A stretch of 64,000 nt of DNA from Xylocopa sonorina. Its lineage: Eukaryota > Arthropoda > Insecta > Hymenoptera > Apidae. The position numbers were made by a program, and so were the translations under genes. The notes beneath the pieces are model-generated. The model had not been told where the DNA came from and did no database searches. It saw only the letters and a program-made list of their open reading frames with translations. Positions 14,201-27,500 of this stretch are shown here, one piece after another; positions within the stretch are counted from its first letter, which is position 1, and each line of letters opens with the position of its first letter. The DNA lies in NCBI RefSeq assembly GCF_050948175.1, contig NW_027490451.1, positions 124,001-188,000 of the forward strand. Reading direction: 5' to 3'.

Positions 14201-15102
14201 TCGAAGCAATGGAGGTCTAATGCTTCTTATAACGGGATATCGCATCTCTTTTCTGTGTTTCGTGATAAGGTTTAATATTCATTTCGAAGTGTCATGTATA
14301 CCTCGTATTCACTTCAGAAGAATGTAAATCCGACACTTCCTTCCTAGGAAATAGCGTTTGCAGATGTCTCCGTATCGTAGCAGTAGTGTTCAAATGCTTC
14401 TTAAATCGCGATATCGCATCTCATTTCTATGTTTCATTATAAGGTATAATATTCATTCTGGATTGTTATGTATACCCCGTATTCACTTCGAAAGAATGTA
14501 AATGCGACACTTCCTTGCTAGGTAGTAGCGTTTGCAGATGTATGCGTATCGAAGCAATTGAGTACTAATGCTCCTAAATCGCGATATCCCTCCTAATTTT
14601 TATGTTTCATGATAAGATATAATATTCATTGCGAAGTGTCTTGTATACCTCGTATTCACTTCAAAGGAATGTAAATGCGACACTTCCTTGCTAGGAAATA
14701 GCGTTTGCAGATGTCTACGTATCGAAGCAATAGAGTTCTAATGCTTCTTATAACGGGAAATCGCATCTCTTTTCTATGTATCATGATAAGATATAATATT
14801 CATTTTGGATTGTAATGTATACCTCGTAATCACTTCAAAAGAATGTAAATGCGACACTTCCTTGCTAGGAAATGTCGTCTGCAGATGCCTACGTATCGTA
14901 GCAATAGAGTTCTAATGCCTCTTAAATCGCGATATCGGTCCTAATTTCTATGTTCCATGATAAGATATAATATTCATTGCGAAGTGTCATGTATACCTCG
15001 TATTCACTTCAAAGGAATGTAAATGCGACACTTCCTTGCTAGGAAATAGCGTTTGCAGATGTCTACGTATCGAAGCAATAGAGTTCTAATGCTTCTTAAA
15101 TC
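11291..15102. repeat. 3,812-bp higher-order repeat, copy 2
   Basis: Nearly every base matches copy 1 and copy 3 at the 3,812-bp offset. The exception is the first monomer (about 11320-11450), which has TAGTATTC, ATTCACTTC, GCTAGGAAATAG and ATCAGAGCAATAG where copies 1 and 3 share TAATTTTC, ATTCAATTC, GCTTGGAAATAG and ATCGCAGCAATAG. The first monomer of this copy was therefore replaced or converted, or copy 3 was templated on copy 1. Confidence 0.93.
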
Positions 15103-18100
15103 GCGATATCGCACCCCATTTCTATGTTTTATGATAAGATATAATTTTCATTGTGCAGTGTTATGTATACCTCGTATTCAATTCAAAAGAATGTAAATGC
15201 GACACTTCCTTGCTTGGAAATAGCGTTTGCGGATGTCTACGTATCGCAGCAATAGTGTTCTAATGCTTCTTAAATCGCGATATCGCATCCCATTTCTATG
15301 TTTTTGATAAGATATAATATTCATTGTGCAGTGTTATGTATACCGCAAATTCAATTCAAAAGAATGTAAATGCGACACTTCCTTGCTAGGACGTAGCGTT
15401 TGCAGATGTCTACGTATGGAAGCAATAGGTTTCTAATGCTTCTTAAATCGTCATATCGCATCTCATTTCTGCGTTACATGATAAGATATCATATTCACTG
15501 CGAAGTGTCATGTATACCTCGTATTCCTTTCAAAAGAATGTAAATGCGACACTTCCTTGTTAGGAAGTAGCGTTTGCAGATGTCTACGTATCGAAGCAAT
15601 TGGGATCTAATGCTTCTTAAATCGCCATATCGCTTCTCATTTCTATGTTTCATGATAATATGTAATATTCATTGCGAAGTGTCATGTATACCTCGCATTC
15701 ACTTCAAATGGATGTGATTGCGACAGTTCTTTGCTAGGAAATAGTGTTTGCAGATATCTAGTATCGAAGCAATAGAGTTCTAAAGCTTCTTAAATCGCGA
15801 TATCACATCCCATTCCTATGTTTCATGATAAGATATAATATTCATTGTGCAGTGTTATGAATACCTCGTATTCACTTCATAAGAATGTAAATGCGACACT
15901 TCCTTGCTTGGAAATAGCGTTTGCAAATGTCTACGTATCGAAGCAATAGTTTTCCATTGCTTCTTAAATCGCGATATCGCATCTCATTTCTAAGTTTCAT
16001 GATAAGATATAATATTCATTGTGCAGTGTTATGTATACCTCGTATTCACTTCAAAAGAATGTAAATGCGACACTTCCTTGATAGGAAGTAGTTTTGCAGA
16101 TGTCTACGTATTCGAAGCAATAGAGTTCTAATCGTCATACAGCATCTCATTTCTATGTTTCATGATAAGATATAATATTCATTGTGCAGTGTTATGAATA
16201 CCTCGTATTCACTTCATAAGAATGTAAATGCGACACTTCCTTGCTAGGAAATAGCGTTTGCAGGTGTCTACGTATCGAAGCAATAGTGTCCTAATGCTCC
16301 TTAAATCGCGATATCGCATCTCATTTCTATGTTTCATGATAAGATATAATATTCATTGTGCAGTGTTAAGTATACGTCGTATTCACTTCAAAAGAATGTA
16401 AACGCGACACTTCGTTGCCAGGAAATAGCGTTTGCAGATGTCTACGTATCGTACCATTAGAATTCTAATGCTTCTCAAAACGCGATATCGCTACTCATTA
16501 CCATGTTTCATTATAATATATAATATTCATTGTGCAGTGTTATGAATACCTCGTATTCACTTCAAAAGAATGTAAATGCGACACTTCCTTGCTTGGAAAT
16601 AGCGTATGCAGATGTCTACTTATCGAAGCAATAGTGTTCTAATGCTTCTTAAATCGCGATATCGCATCTCATATCTACGTTTCATGATAATATATAATAT
16701 TCATTGCGAAGTGTCATGTATACCTCGTATTCACTTCAAAGGTATGTAAATGCGACACTTCCTTGCTTGGAAATAGCGTTTGCAGATGTCTACGTATCGA
16801 AGCAATAGAGTTCTAAATCTTCGTAAAACATGATATCGCATGTCATTTCTATGTTTCACGATAAGATATAATACTCATTGGGAAGTGTCATGTATACCTC
16901 GCATACACTTCAAATGAATGTAAATGCGACACTTCCTTGCTAGGAAATAGCGTTTGCAGATGTCTACGTGTCGAAGCAATAGGTATCTAGTACTTCCTAA
17001 AACTCCATTCCGCTTCTCATTTCTATGTTTCATGATAATATATAATATTCACTGGGAAGTGTCATGTATACCTCGCATACACTTCAAATGAATGTAAATG
17101 CGACACTTCCTTGCTAGGAAGTAGCGTTTGCAGATATCTACGTATCGAAGCAATAGATTTCTAATGCTTCATAAACTGAAATATTACATCTCATTTCTAT
17201 GTATCATAATAAGATATAATGTTCATTGTGGAGTGTTATGTATACCTCGTATTCACTTCAAAAGAATGTAAATGCGGCACTTCCTTGCTTTGAAATAGCG
17301 TTTGCAGATGTCTACGTATCGAAGCTCTGGACATCTAATGCTTCATAAATCGCCATATCGCATCTCATTTCTATGTTTCATGATAAGATAAAATATTCAT
17401 TGCGACGAGTCATGTATGCCTCGTATTCCTTTCAAAAGACTAAATGCGACAATTCCTTGCTTGGAAATAGCGTTTGCAGATGTCTACGTATCGAAGCAAT
17501 AGTTTCCTAATGCTTCTTAAATCGTCATATCGCATCCCATACCTACGTTTCATGACAATATATAATTTTCATTGCGAAGTGTCATCTATACATCGTATTC
17601 CTTTCAAAAGAATGTAAATGCGACACTTCCTTGTTAGGAAGTAGCGTTTGCAGATGTCTACGTTTCGAAGCAATAGAGTTCTAAGGCTTCTTAAATCGCA
17701 ATATTAAGTCTCATTCCTATGTTTCATACTAAGATATAATATTCATTGTGGAGTGTTATGTATACCTCGTATTCACTTCAAAAGAATGTAAACGCGACAC
17801 TTCCTTGCTAGGAAATAGCGTTTGCAGATGTCTACGTATCGAAGCAATAGTTTTCTAATGCTCTTTAAATCGCGATATCCCTCCTAATTTTTATGCTTCA
17901 TGATAAGATGTAATATTCATTGCGAAGTGTCATGTATACCTCGTATTCACTTCGAAAGAATGTAAATGCGACACTTCCTTGCTAGGAAATAGTGTTTGCA
18001 GATGTCTACGTATCGAAGCAATGGAGGTCTAATGCTTCTTATAACGGGATATCGCATCTCTTTTCTGTGTTTCGTGATAAGGTTTAATATTCATTTCGAA

Positions 18101-18900
18101 GTGTCATGTATACCTCGTATTCACTTCAGAAGAATGTAAATCCGACACTTCCTTCCTAGGAAATAGCGTTTGCAGATGTCTCCGTATCGTAGCAGTAGTG
18201 TTCAAATGCTTCTTAAATCGCGATATCGCATCACATTTCTATGTTTCATTATAAGGTATAATATTCATTCTGGATTGTTATGTATACCCCGTATTCACTT
18301 CGAAAGAATGTAAATGCGACACTTCCTTGCTAGGTAGTAGCGTTTGCAGATGTATGCGTATCGAAGCAATTGAGTACTAATGCTCCTAAATCGCGATATC
18401 CCTCCTAATTTTTATGTTTCATGATAAGATATAATATTCATTGCGAAGTGTCTTGTATACCTCGTATTCACTTCAAAGGAATGTAAATGCGACACTTCCT
18501 TGCTAGGAAATAGCGTTTGCAGATGTCTACGTATCGAAGCAATAGAGTTCTAATGCTTCTTATAACGGGAAATCGCATCTCTTTTCTATGTATCATGATA
18601 AGATATAATATTCATTTTGGATTGTAATGTATACCTCGTAATCACTTCAAAAGAATGTAAATGCGACACTTCCTTGCTAGGAAATGTCGTCTGCAGATGC
18701 CTACGTATCGTAGCAATAGAGTTCTAATGCCTCTTAAATCGCGATATCGGTCCTAATTTCTATGTTCCATGATAAGATATAATATTCATTGCGAAGTGTC
18801 ATGTATACCTCGTATTCACTTCAAAGGAATGTAAATGCGACACTTCCTTGCTAGGAAATAGCGTTTGCAGATGTCTACGTATCGAAGCAATAGAGTTCTA
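15103..18900. repeat. 3,812-bp higher-order repeat, copy 3
   Basis: This copy is nearly identical to copies 1 and 2. It ends about 14 bp short of a full unit, where TTCTAATGCTTC is replaced by TTCTATTGCATC at 18901. One private change is CATCACATTTC near 18229, where the other copies have CATCTCATTTC. Its last 1.6 kb is also the start of the 7,304-bp block that recurs at 24578. Confidence 0.92.
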
Positions 18901-21900
18901 TTGCATCTTATAACGGGATATCGCATTCCTTTTCTATGTTTAATGATAAGATATAGTATTCATTGTGGATTGTTATGTATACCCCGTACTCACTTCGAAG
19001 GAATGTAAATGCGACACTTCCTTGCTGGCAAATAGCGTTTGCAGATGCCTACGTATCGTAGCAATAGAATTCTAATGCTTCTTAAATCGGGATATCGCTT
19101 CTAATTTCTATGTTTCATGATAAGATATAATATTCATTGCGAATTGTCACTTATACCTCGCATACACTTCAAAAGAATGCAAATGCGACACTTCCTTGCT
19201 AGGAAATTGCGTTTGCAGATGTCTACGTATCGAAGCAATAGCGTTCTAATGCTTCTCAAAACGCGATATCGCAACCCGTTTCTATGTTCCATTATAAGCT
19301 ATAATTTTCATTGCGAAGTGTCATGCATGCCTCTTATTCACTTCAGAAGAATGTAAATCCGACACTTCCTTCCTAGGAAATAGCGTTTGCAGATGTCTCC
19401 GTATCGTAGCAGTAGTGTTCAAATGCTTCTTAAATCGCGATATCGCATCTCATTTCTATGTTTCATTATAAGGTATAATATTCATTCTGGATTGTTATGT
19501 ATACCCCGTATTCACTTCGAAAGAATGTAAATGCGACACTTCCTTGCTAGGTAGTAGCGTTTGCAGATGTATGCGTATCGAAGCAATTGAGTACTAATGC
19601 TCCTAAATCGCGATATCCCTCCTAATTTTTATGTTTCATGATAAGATATAATATTCATTGCGAAGTGTCACGTATGCCTCGTATTCACTTCAAAAGAATG
19701 TAAATGCGACACTTCCTTCCTAGGAAATAGCGATCGCAGATGTCTACGTATCGTAGCAGTAGGTTTCTAATGCTCCTTCTAACGGGATGTCGCATCTCTT
19801 TTCTATGTTTCACGATAAGATATAATATTCATTGTGGATTGTTATATATACCCCGTATTCACTTCGAAAGAATGTAAATGCGACACTTCCTTGCTAGGAA
19901 ATAGTGTTTGCAGATGTCTACGTATCGAGGCAATAGAGTTCTAGTGCTTCTTCAATCGCTATATTGCATCTCATTCCTATGTTTCATGATGAGATATAAT
20001 AATCACTGTGCAGTGTTATGTATACCTCGAATTCACTTCAAAAGAATGTAAACGCGACACTTCCTTGCTTGGAAATAGCGTTTGCAGATGTCTACGTATC
20101 GAAGCAATAGATTTCTAAAACTTGCTAATTCGCGATATCGCATCTCATATCTATGTTTCATGATAATTTATAATATTCATTGCGATGTGTCATGTATAAC
20201 TCGCATACACTTCAAATGAATGCGAATGCGACAGCTCCTTGCTAGGAAGTAGAGTTTGCAGATGTCTACGTATAGTAGCATTAGAGTTATAATGCTTCTC
20301 AAAACGCGATATCGCTACTCATTACCATGTTTCATGATAATATATAATGTTCATTGTTGAGTGTTATATATACCTCGTATTCACTTCAAAAGAATGTCAA
20401 TGTGACACTTCCTTGCTAGGAAACAGCGTTTGCAGATGTCTACGTATCGAAGCAATAGACTTCTAATGCTTCTTAAATCGCGATATAGCATCTCATTTCT
20501 ATGTTTCATGATAATATATAATATTCATTGCGAAATGTCATGTATACCTTGTATTCACTTCAAAAGTCTGTAAATGCGACACTTCCTTGCTAGGAAGTAG
20601 CGTTTGCAGATGACTACGTATCGAAGCAAGAGAGTTCTAATGCTTCTTAAATCGCAATATCGCTCCTCAGTTCTAAGTTTCATGTTAAGATATAATCTTC
20701 ACTGCGAAGTGTCATGTACACCTCGTTCTCACTTCAAAAGAATGTAAATGCGACATTTCCTTGTTAGGAAATAGCGTTTGCAGATGTCTCCGTATCGAAG
20801 CAATAGTTTTCTAACGGTTCCTAAATCGCGATATCGCATCTCAGTTCCAAGTTTCATGTTAAGATATAATATTCATTGCGTAGTGTCACGTATGCCTCGT
20901 ATTCACTTCAAAAGAATGTAAATGCGACACTTCCTTGCTAGGAAATAGCGATTGCAGATGTCTACGTATCGTAGCAGTAGGGTTCTAATGCTCCTTCTAA
21001 CGGGATATCGCATCTCTTTTCTATGTTTCACGATAAGATATAATATTCATTGTGGATTGTTATATATACCCCGTATTCACTTCGAAAGAATGTAAATGCG
21101 ACACTTCCTTGCTAGGAAATAGTGTTTGCAGATGTCTACGTATCGAGGCAATAGAGTTCTAATGCTTCTTCAATCGCTATATTGCATCTCATTCCTATGT
21201 TTCATGATGAGATATAATAATCACTGTGCAGTGTTATGTATACCTCGTATTCACTTCAAAAGAATGTAAACGCGACACTTCCTTGCTTGGAAATAGCGTT
21301 TGCAGATGTCTACGTATCGAAGCAATAGATTTCTAAAACTTGCTAATTCGCGATATCGCATCTCATATCTATGTTTCATGATAATTTATAATATTCATTG
21401 CGATGTGTCATGTATAACTCGCATACACTTCAAATGAATGCGAATGCGACAGCTCCTTGCTAGGAAGTAGAGTTTGCAGATGTCTACGTATAGTAGCATT
21501 AGAGTTATAATGCTTCTCAAAACGCGATATCGCTACTCATTACCATGTTTCATGATAATATATAATGTTCATTGTTGAGTGTTATATATACCTCGTATTC
21601 ACTTCAAAAGAATGTCAATGTGACACTTCCTTGCTAGGAAACAGCGTTTGCAGATGTCTACGTATCGAAGCAATAGACTTCTAATGCTTCTTAAATCGCG
21701 ATATAGCATCTCATTTCTATGTTTCATGATAATATATAATATTCATTGCGAAATGTCATGTATACCTTGTATTCACTTCAAAAGTCTGTAAATGCGACAC
21801 TTCCTTGCTAGGAAGTAGCGTTTGCAGATGACTACGTATCGAAGCAAGAGAGTTCTAATGCTTCTTAAATCGCAATATCGCTCCTCAGTTCTAAGTTTCA

Positions 21901-24577
21901 TGTTAAGATATAATCTTCACTGCGAAGTGTCATGTACACCTCGTTCTCACTTCAAAAGAATGTAAATGCGACATTTCCTTGTTAGGAAATAGCGTTTGCA
22001 GATGTCTACGTATCGAGGCAATAGAGTTCTAATGCTTCTTCAATCGCTATATTGCATCTCATTCCTATGTTTCATGATGAGATATAATAATCACTGTGCA
22101 GTGTTATGTATACCTCGTATTCACTTCAAAAGAATGTAAACGCGACACTTCCTTGCTTGGAAATAGCGTTTGCAGATGTCTACGTATCGAAGCAATAGAT
22201 TTCTAAAACTTGCTAATTCGCGATATCGCATCTCATATCTACGTTTCATGATAATTTATAATATTCATTGCGATGTGTCATGTATACCTCGCATACACTT
22301 CAAATGAATGCGAATGCGACAGCTCCTTGCTAGGAAGTAGAGTTTGCAGATGTCTACGTATCGTAGCATTAGAGTTCTAATGCTTCTCAAAACGCGATAT
22401 CGCTACTCATTACCATGTTTCATGATAATATATAATGTTCACTGTTGAGTGTTATATATACCTCGTATTCACTTCAAAAGAATGTCAATGTGACACTTCC
22501 TTGCTAGGAAACAGCGTTTGCAGATGTCTACGTATCTAAGAAATAGAGTTCTAAAGCTTGATAATTCAAGATATCGCATCTCATTTCTATGTTTCATGAT
22601 AATATTTAATATTCATTGCGAAGTGTCATGTATACCTCTCATACACTTCAAATGAATGTGAATGCGACAGTTCCCTGCTAGGATATAGCGTTTGCAGATA
22701 TCTACGTATCGAAGCAATAGAATTCTAATGCTTCTTAAATCGTCATATCGCATCTCATTTCTATGCTTCATGATAAGATATAATATTCATTGCGAAGTGT
22801 CATGTATACCTCGTATTCACTTCAAAGGTATGTAAATGCGACACTTCCTTGCTTGGAAATAGCGTTTGCAGATGTCTACGTATCGAAGCAATAGAGTTCT
22901 AAAGCTTCGTAAAACATGATATCGCATGTCATTTCTATGTTTCACGATAAGATATAATACTCATTGGGAAGTGTTATGCTTACCTGGTATTCATTTCAAA
23001 AGAATGTAAATGCGACACTTCCTTGCTAGCTAATAGCGTTTACAGATATCTACGTATCGTAGCAATAGATTTCTAATGCTTCACAAAACGCGAGGTCGCA
23101 TCTCATTTCTGTGTTCCATGATAATATATAATATTCATTGCGAAGTGTTATGTATACCTCGCATACACTTTAAATGAATGTAAATGCGACACTTCCTTGA
23201 TCGGCAATAGCGTTTGCAGGTGTTTACGTTTCGTAGCAATAGAGTTCTAACGCTTCTTAAAACGCGATACCGCATCTCATTTCTATGTTTCATGATGAGA
23301 TATAATATTCATTGTGCAGTGTTATGTATACCTCGTATTCACTTCAAAAGAATGAAAGTGCGACACTTCCTTGCTAGGTAGCAGCGTTTGCAGATGTCTA
23401 CGTATCGAACCAATAGATTTCTAATACTTCTTAAATCGCCATATCGCTTCTCATTTCTATGTTTCATAATAATATATAATATTCACTGAGAAGTGTCATG
23501 TATCCCTCGCATACACATCAAATGAACGAAAATGCGACACTTCCTTGCTTGGAAATAGCGTTTGCAGATGTCTACGTATCGAAGCAATAGGGTCCTAATG
23601 CTTCTTAAATCGCGATATCGCGTCTCATTTCTATGTTTTATGATAAGATATAATATTCATTGTGCAGTGTTATGTATACCTCGTATTCACTTCAAAAGAA
23701 TGTAAACGCGACACTTCGTTGCCAGGAAATAGCATTTGCAGATGTCTACGTATCGTACCATTAGTATTCTAATGCTTCTCAAAACGCGATATCGCTACTC
23801 ATTAACATGTTTCGTTATAATATATAATATTCGTTGTGGAGTGTTATGTATACCTCGTATTCACTTCAAAAGAATGTAAATGCGACACTACCTTGCTAGG
23901 AAATAGCGTTTGCAGATGTCTACGTATCGAAGCAATAGGTATCTAATACTTCCTAAATCGCCATATCACTTCTCATTTCTATGTTTCATGAAAATTTATA
24001 ACATTCACTGGGAAGTGTCATGTATACCTCGCATACACTTCAAATGAATGTAAATGCGACACTTCCTTGCTAGGAAATAGCGTTTGCAGATGTCTACGTG
24101 TCGAAGCAATAGGTATCTAGTACTTCCTAAAACTCCATTCCGCTTCTCATTTCTATGTTTCATGATAATATATAATATTCACTGGGAAGTGTCATGTATA
24201 CCTCGCATACACTTCAAATGAATGTAAATGCGACACTTCCTTGCTAGGAAATAGCGTTTGCAGATGTCTACGTATCGAAGCAATAGTGTCCTAATGCTTC
24301 TTAAATCGCGATATCGCATCTCATTTCTATGTTTCATGATAAGATATAATATTCATTGTGCAGTGTTAAGTATACGTCGTATTCACTTCAAAAGAATGTA
24401 AACGCGACACTTCGTTGCCAGGAAATAGCGTTTGCATATGTCTACGTATCGTACCATTAGAATTCTAATGCTTCTCAAAACGCGATATCGCTACTCATTA
24501 CCATGTTTCATTATAATATATAATATTCATTGTGCAGTGTTATGAATACCTCGTATTCACTTCAAAAGAATGTAAAT
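17274..24577. repeat. 7,304-bp satellite block, copy 1 (42 monomers)
   Basis: The marker GCGGCACTTCCTTGC sits at 17274 and again at 24578, an offset of 7,304 bp. The same offset links the CTTATAACGGG monomers (about 18905 and 26209) and two identical 79-codon open frames (19117 and 26421). Within this copy, a group of monomers starting TATCGAGGCA begins at 19923, restarts at 21141 (1,218 bp, 7 monomers later) and restarts again at 22011 (870 bp, 5 monomers later). These are nested tandem expansions inside the larger block. Confidence 0.9.
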
Positions 24578-27500
24578 GCGGCACTTCCTTGCTTTGAAAT
24601 AGCGTTTGCAGATGTCTACGTATCGAAGCTCTGGACATCTAATGCTTCATAAATCGCCATATCGCATCTCATTTCTATGTTTCATGATAAGATAAAATAT
24701 TCATTGCGACGAGTCATGTATGCCTCGTATTCCTTTCAAAAGACTAAATGCGACAATTCCTTGCTTGGAAATAGCGTTTGCAGATGTCTACGTATCGAAG
24801 CAATAGTTTCCTAATGCTTCTTAAATCGTCATATCGCATCCCATACCTACGTTTCATGACAATATATAATTTTCATTGCGAAGTGTCATCTATACATCGT
24901 ATTCCTTTCAAAAGAATGTAAATGCGACACTTCCTTGTTAGGAAGTAGCGTTTGCAGATGTCTACGTTTCGAAGCAATAGAGTTCTAAGGCTTCTTAAAT
25001 CGCAATATTAAGTCTCATTCCTATGTTTCATACTAAGATATAATATTCATTGTGGAGTGTTATGTATACCTCGTATTCACTTCAAAAGAATGTAAACGCG
25101 ACACTTCCTTGCTAGGAAATAGCGTTTGCAGATGTCTACGTATCGAAGCAATAGTTTTCTAATGCTCTTTAAATCGCGATATCCCTCCTAATTTTTATGC
25201 TTCATGATAAGATGTAATATTCATTGCGAAGTGTCATGTATACCTCGTATTCACTTCGAAAGAATGTAAATGCGACACTTCCTTGCTAGGAAATAGTGTT
25301 TGCAGATGTCTACGTATCGAAGCAATGGAGGTCTAATGCTTCTTATAACGGGATATCGCATCTCTTTTCTGTGTTTCGTGATAAGGTTTAATATTCATTT
25401 CGAAGTGTCATGTATACCTCGTATTCACTTCAGAAGAATGTAAATCCGACACTTCCTTCCTAGGAAATAGCGTTTGCAGATGTCTCCGTATCGTAGCAGT
25501 AGTGTTCAAATGCTTCTTAAATCGCGATATCGCATCTCATTTCTATGTTTCATTATAAGGTATAATATTCATTCTGGATTGTTATGTATACCCCGTAATC
25601 ACTTCGAAAGAATGTAAATGCGACACTTCCTTGCTAGGTAGTAGCGTTTGCAGATGTATGCGTATCGAAGCAATTGAGTACTAATGCTCCTAAATCGCGA
25701 TATCCCTCCTAATTTTTATGTTTCATGATAAGATATAATATTCATTGCGAAGTGTCTTGTATACCTCGTATTCACTTCAAAGGAATGTAAATGCGACACT
25801 TCCTTGCTAGGAAATAGCGTTTGCAGATGTCTACGTATCGAAGCAATAGAGTTCTAATGCTTCTTATAACGGGAAATCGCATCTCTTTTCTATGTATCAT
25901 GATAAGATATAATATTCATTTTGGATTGTAATGTATACCTCGTAATCACTTCAAAAGAATGTAAATGCGACACTTCCTTGCTAGGAAATGTCGTCTGCAG
26001 ATGCCTACGTATCGTAGCAATAGAGTTCTAATGCCTCTTAAATCGCGATATCGGTCCTAATTTCTATGTTCCATGATAAGATATAATATTCATTGCGAAG
26101 TGTCATGTATACCTCGTATTCACTTCAAAGGAATGTAAATGCGACACTTCCTTGCTAGGAAATAGCGTTTGCAGATGTCTACGTATCGAAGCAATAGAGT
26201 TCTATTGCATCTTATAACGGGATATCGCATTCCTTTTCTATGTTTAATGATAAGATATAGTATTCATTGTGGATTGTTATGTATACCCCGTACTCACTTC
26301 GAAGGAATGTAAATGCGACACTTCCTTGCTGGCAAATAGCGTTTGCAGATGTCTACGTATCGTAGCAATAGAATTCTAATGCTTCTTAAATCGGGATATC
26401 GCTCCTAATTTCTATGTTTCATGATAAGATATAATATTCATTGCGAATTGTCACTTATACCTCGCATACACTTCAAAAGAATGCAAATGCGACACTTCCT
26501 TGCTAGGAAATTGCGTTTGCAGATGTCTACGTATCGAAGCAATAGCGTTCTAATGCTTCTCAAAACGCGATATCGCAACCCGTTTCTATGTTCCATTATA
26601 AGCTATAATTTTCATTGCGAAGTGTCATGCATGCCTCTTATTCACTTCAGAAGAATGTAAATCCGACACTTCCTTCCTAGGAAATAGCGTTTGCAGATGT
26701 CTCCGTATCGTAGCAGTAGTGTTCAAATGCTTCTTAAATCGCGATATCGCATCTCATTTCTATGTTTCATTATAAGGTATAATATTCATTCTGGATTGTT
26801 ATGTATACCCCGTATTCACTTCGAAAGAATGTAAATGCGACACTTCCTTGCTAGGTAGTAGCGTTTGCAGATGTATGCGTATCGAAGCAATTGAGTACTA
26901 ATGCTCCTAAATCGCGATATCCCTCCTAATTTTTATGTTTCATGATAAGATATAATATTCATTGCGAAGTGTCACGTATGCCTCGTATTCACTTCAAAAG
27001 AATGTAAATGCGACACTTCCTTCCTAGGAAATAGCGATCGCAGATGTCTACGTATCGTAGCAGTAGGGTTCTAATGCTCCTTCTAACGGGATGTCGCATC
27101 TCTTTTCTATGTTTCACGATAAGATATAATATTCATTGTGGATTGTTATATATACCCCGTATTCACTTCGAAAGAATGTAAATGCGACACTTCCTTGCTA
27201 GGAAATAGTGTTTGCAGATGTCTACGTATCGAGGCAATAGAGTTCTAGTGCTTCTTCAATCGCTATATTGCATCTCATTCCTATGTTTCATGATGAGATA
27301 TAATAATCACTGTGCAGTGTTATGTATACCTCGAATTCACTTCAAAAGAATGTAAACGCGACACTTCCTTGCTTGGAAATAGCGTTTGCAGATGTCTACG
27401 TATCGAAGCAATAGATTTCTAAAACTTGCTAATTCGCGATATCGCATCTCATATCTATGTTTCATGATAATTTATAATATTCATTGCGATGTGTCATGTA

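Noticed and set aside
18905..18945. CENP-B-box-like word around CTTATAACGGG
   Set aside because: The TTCG half of the mammalian box is missing and the spacing does not fit; present only in some monomers.
19117..19356. 79-codon open frame, identical at 26421
   Set aside because: Identity of the two is explained by the 7,304-bp block duplication, not by protein-level selection.
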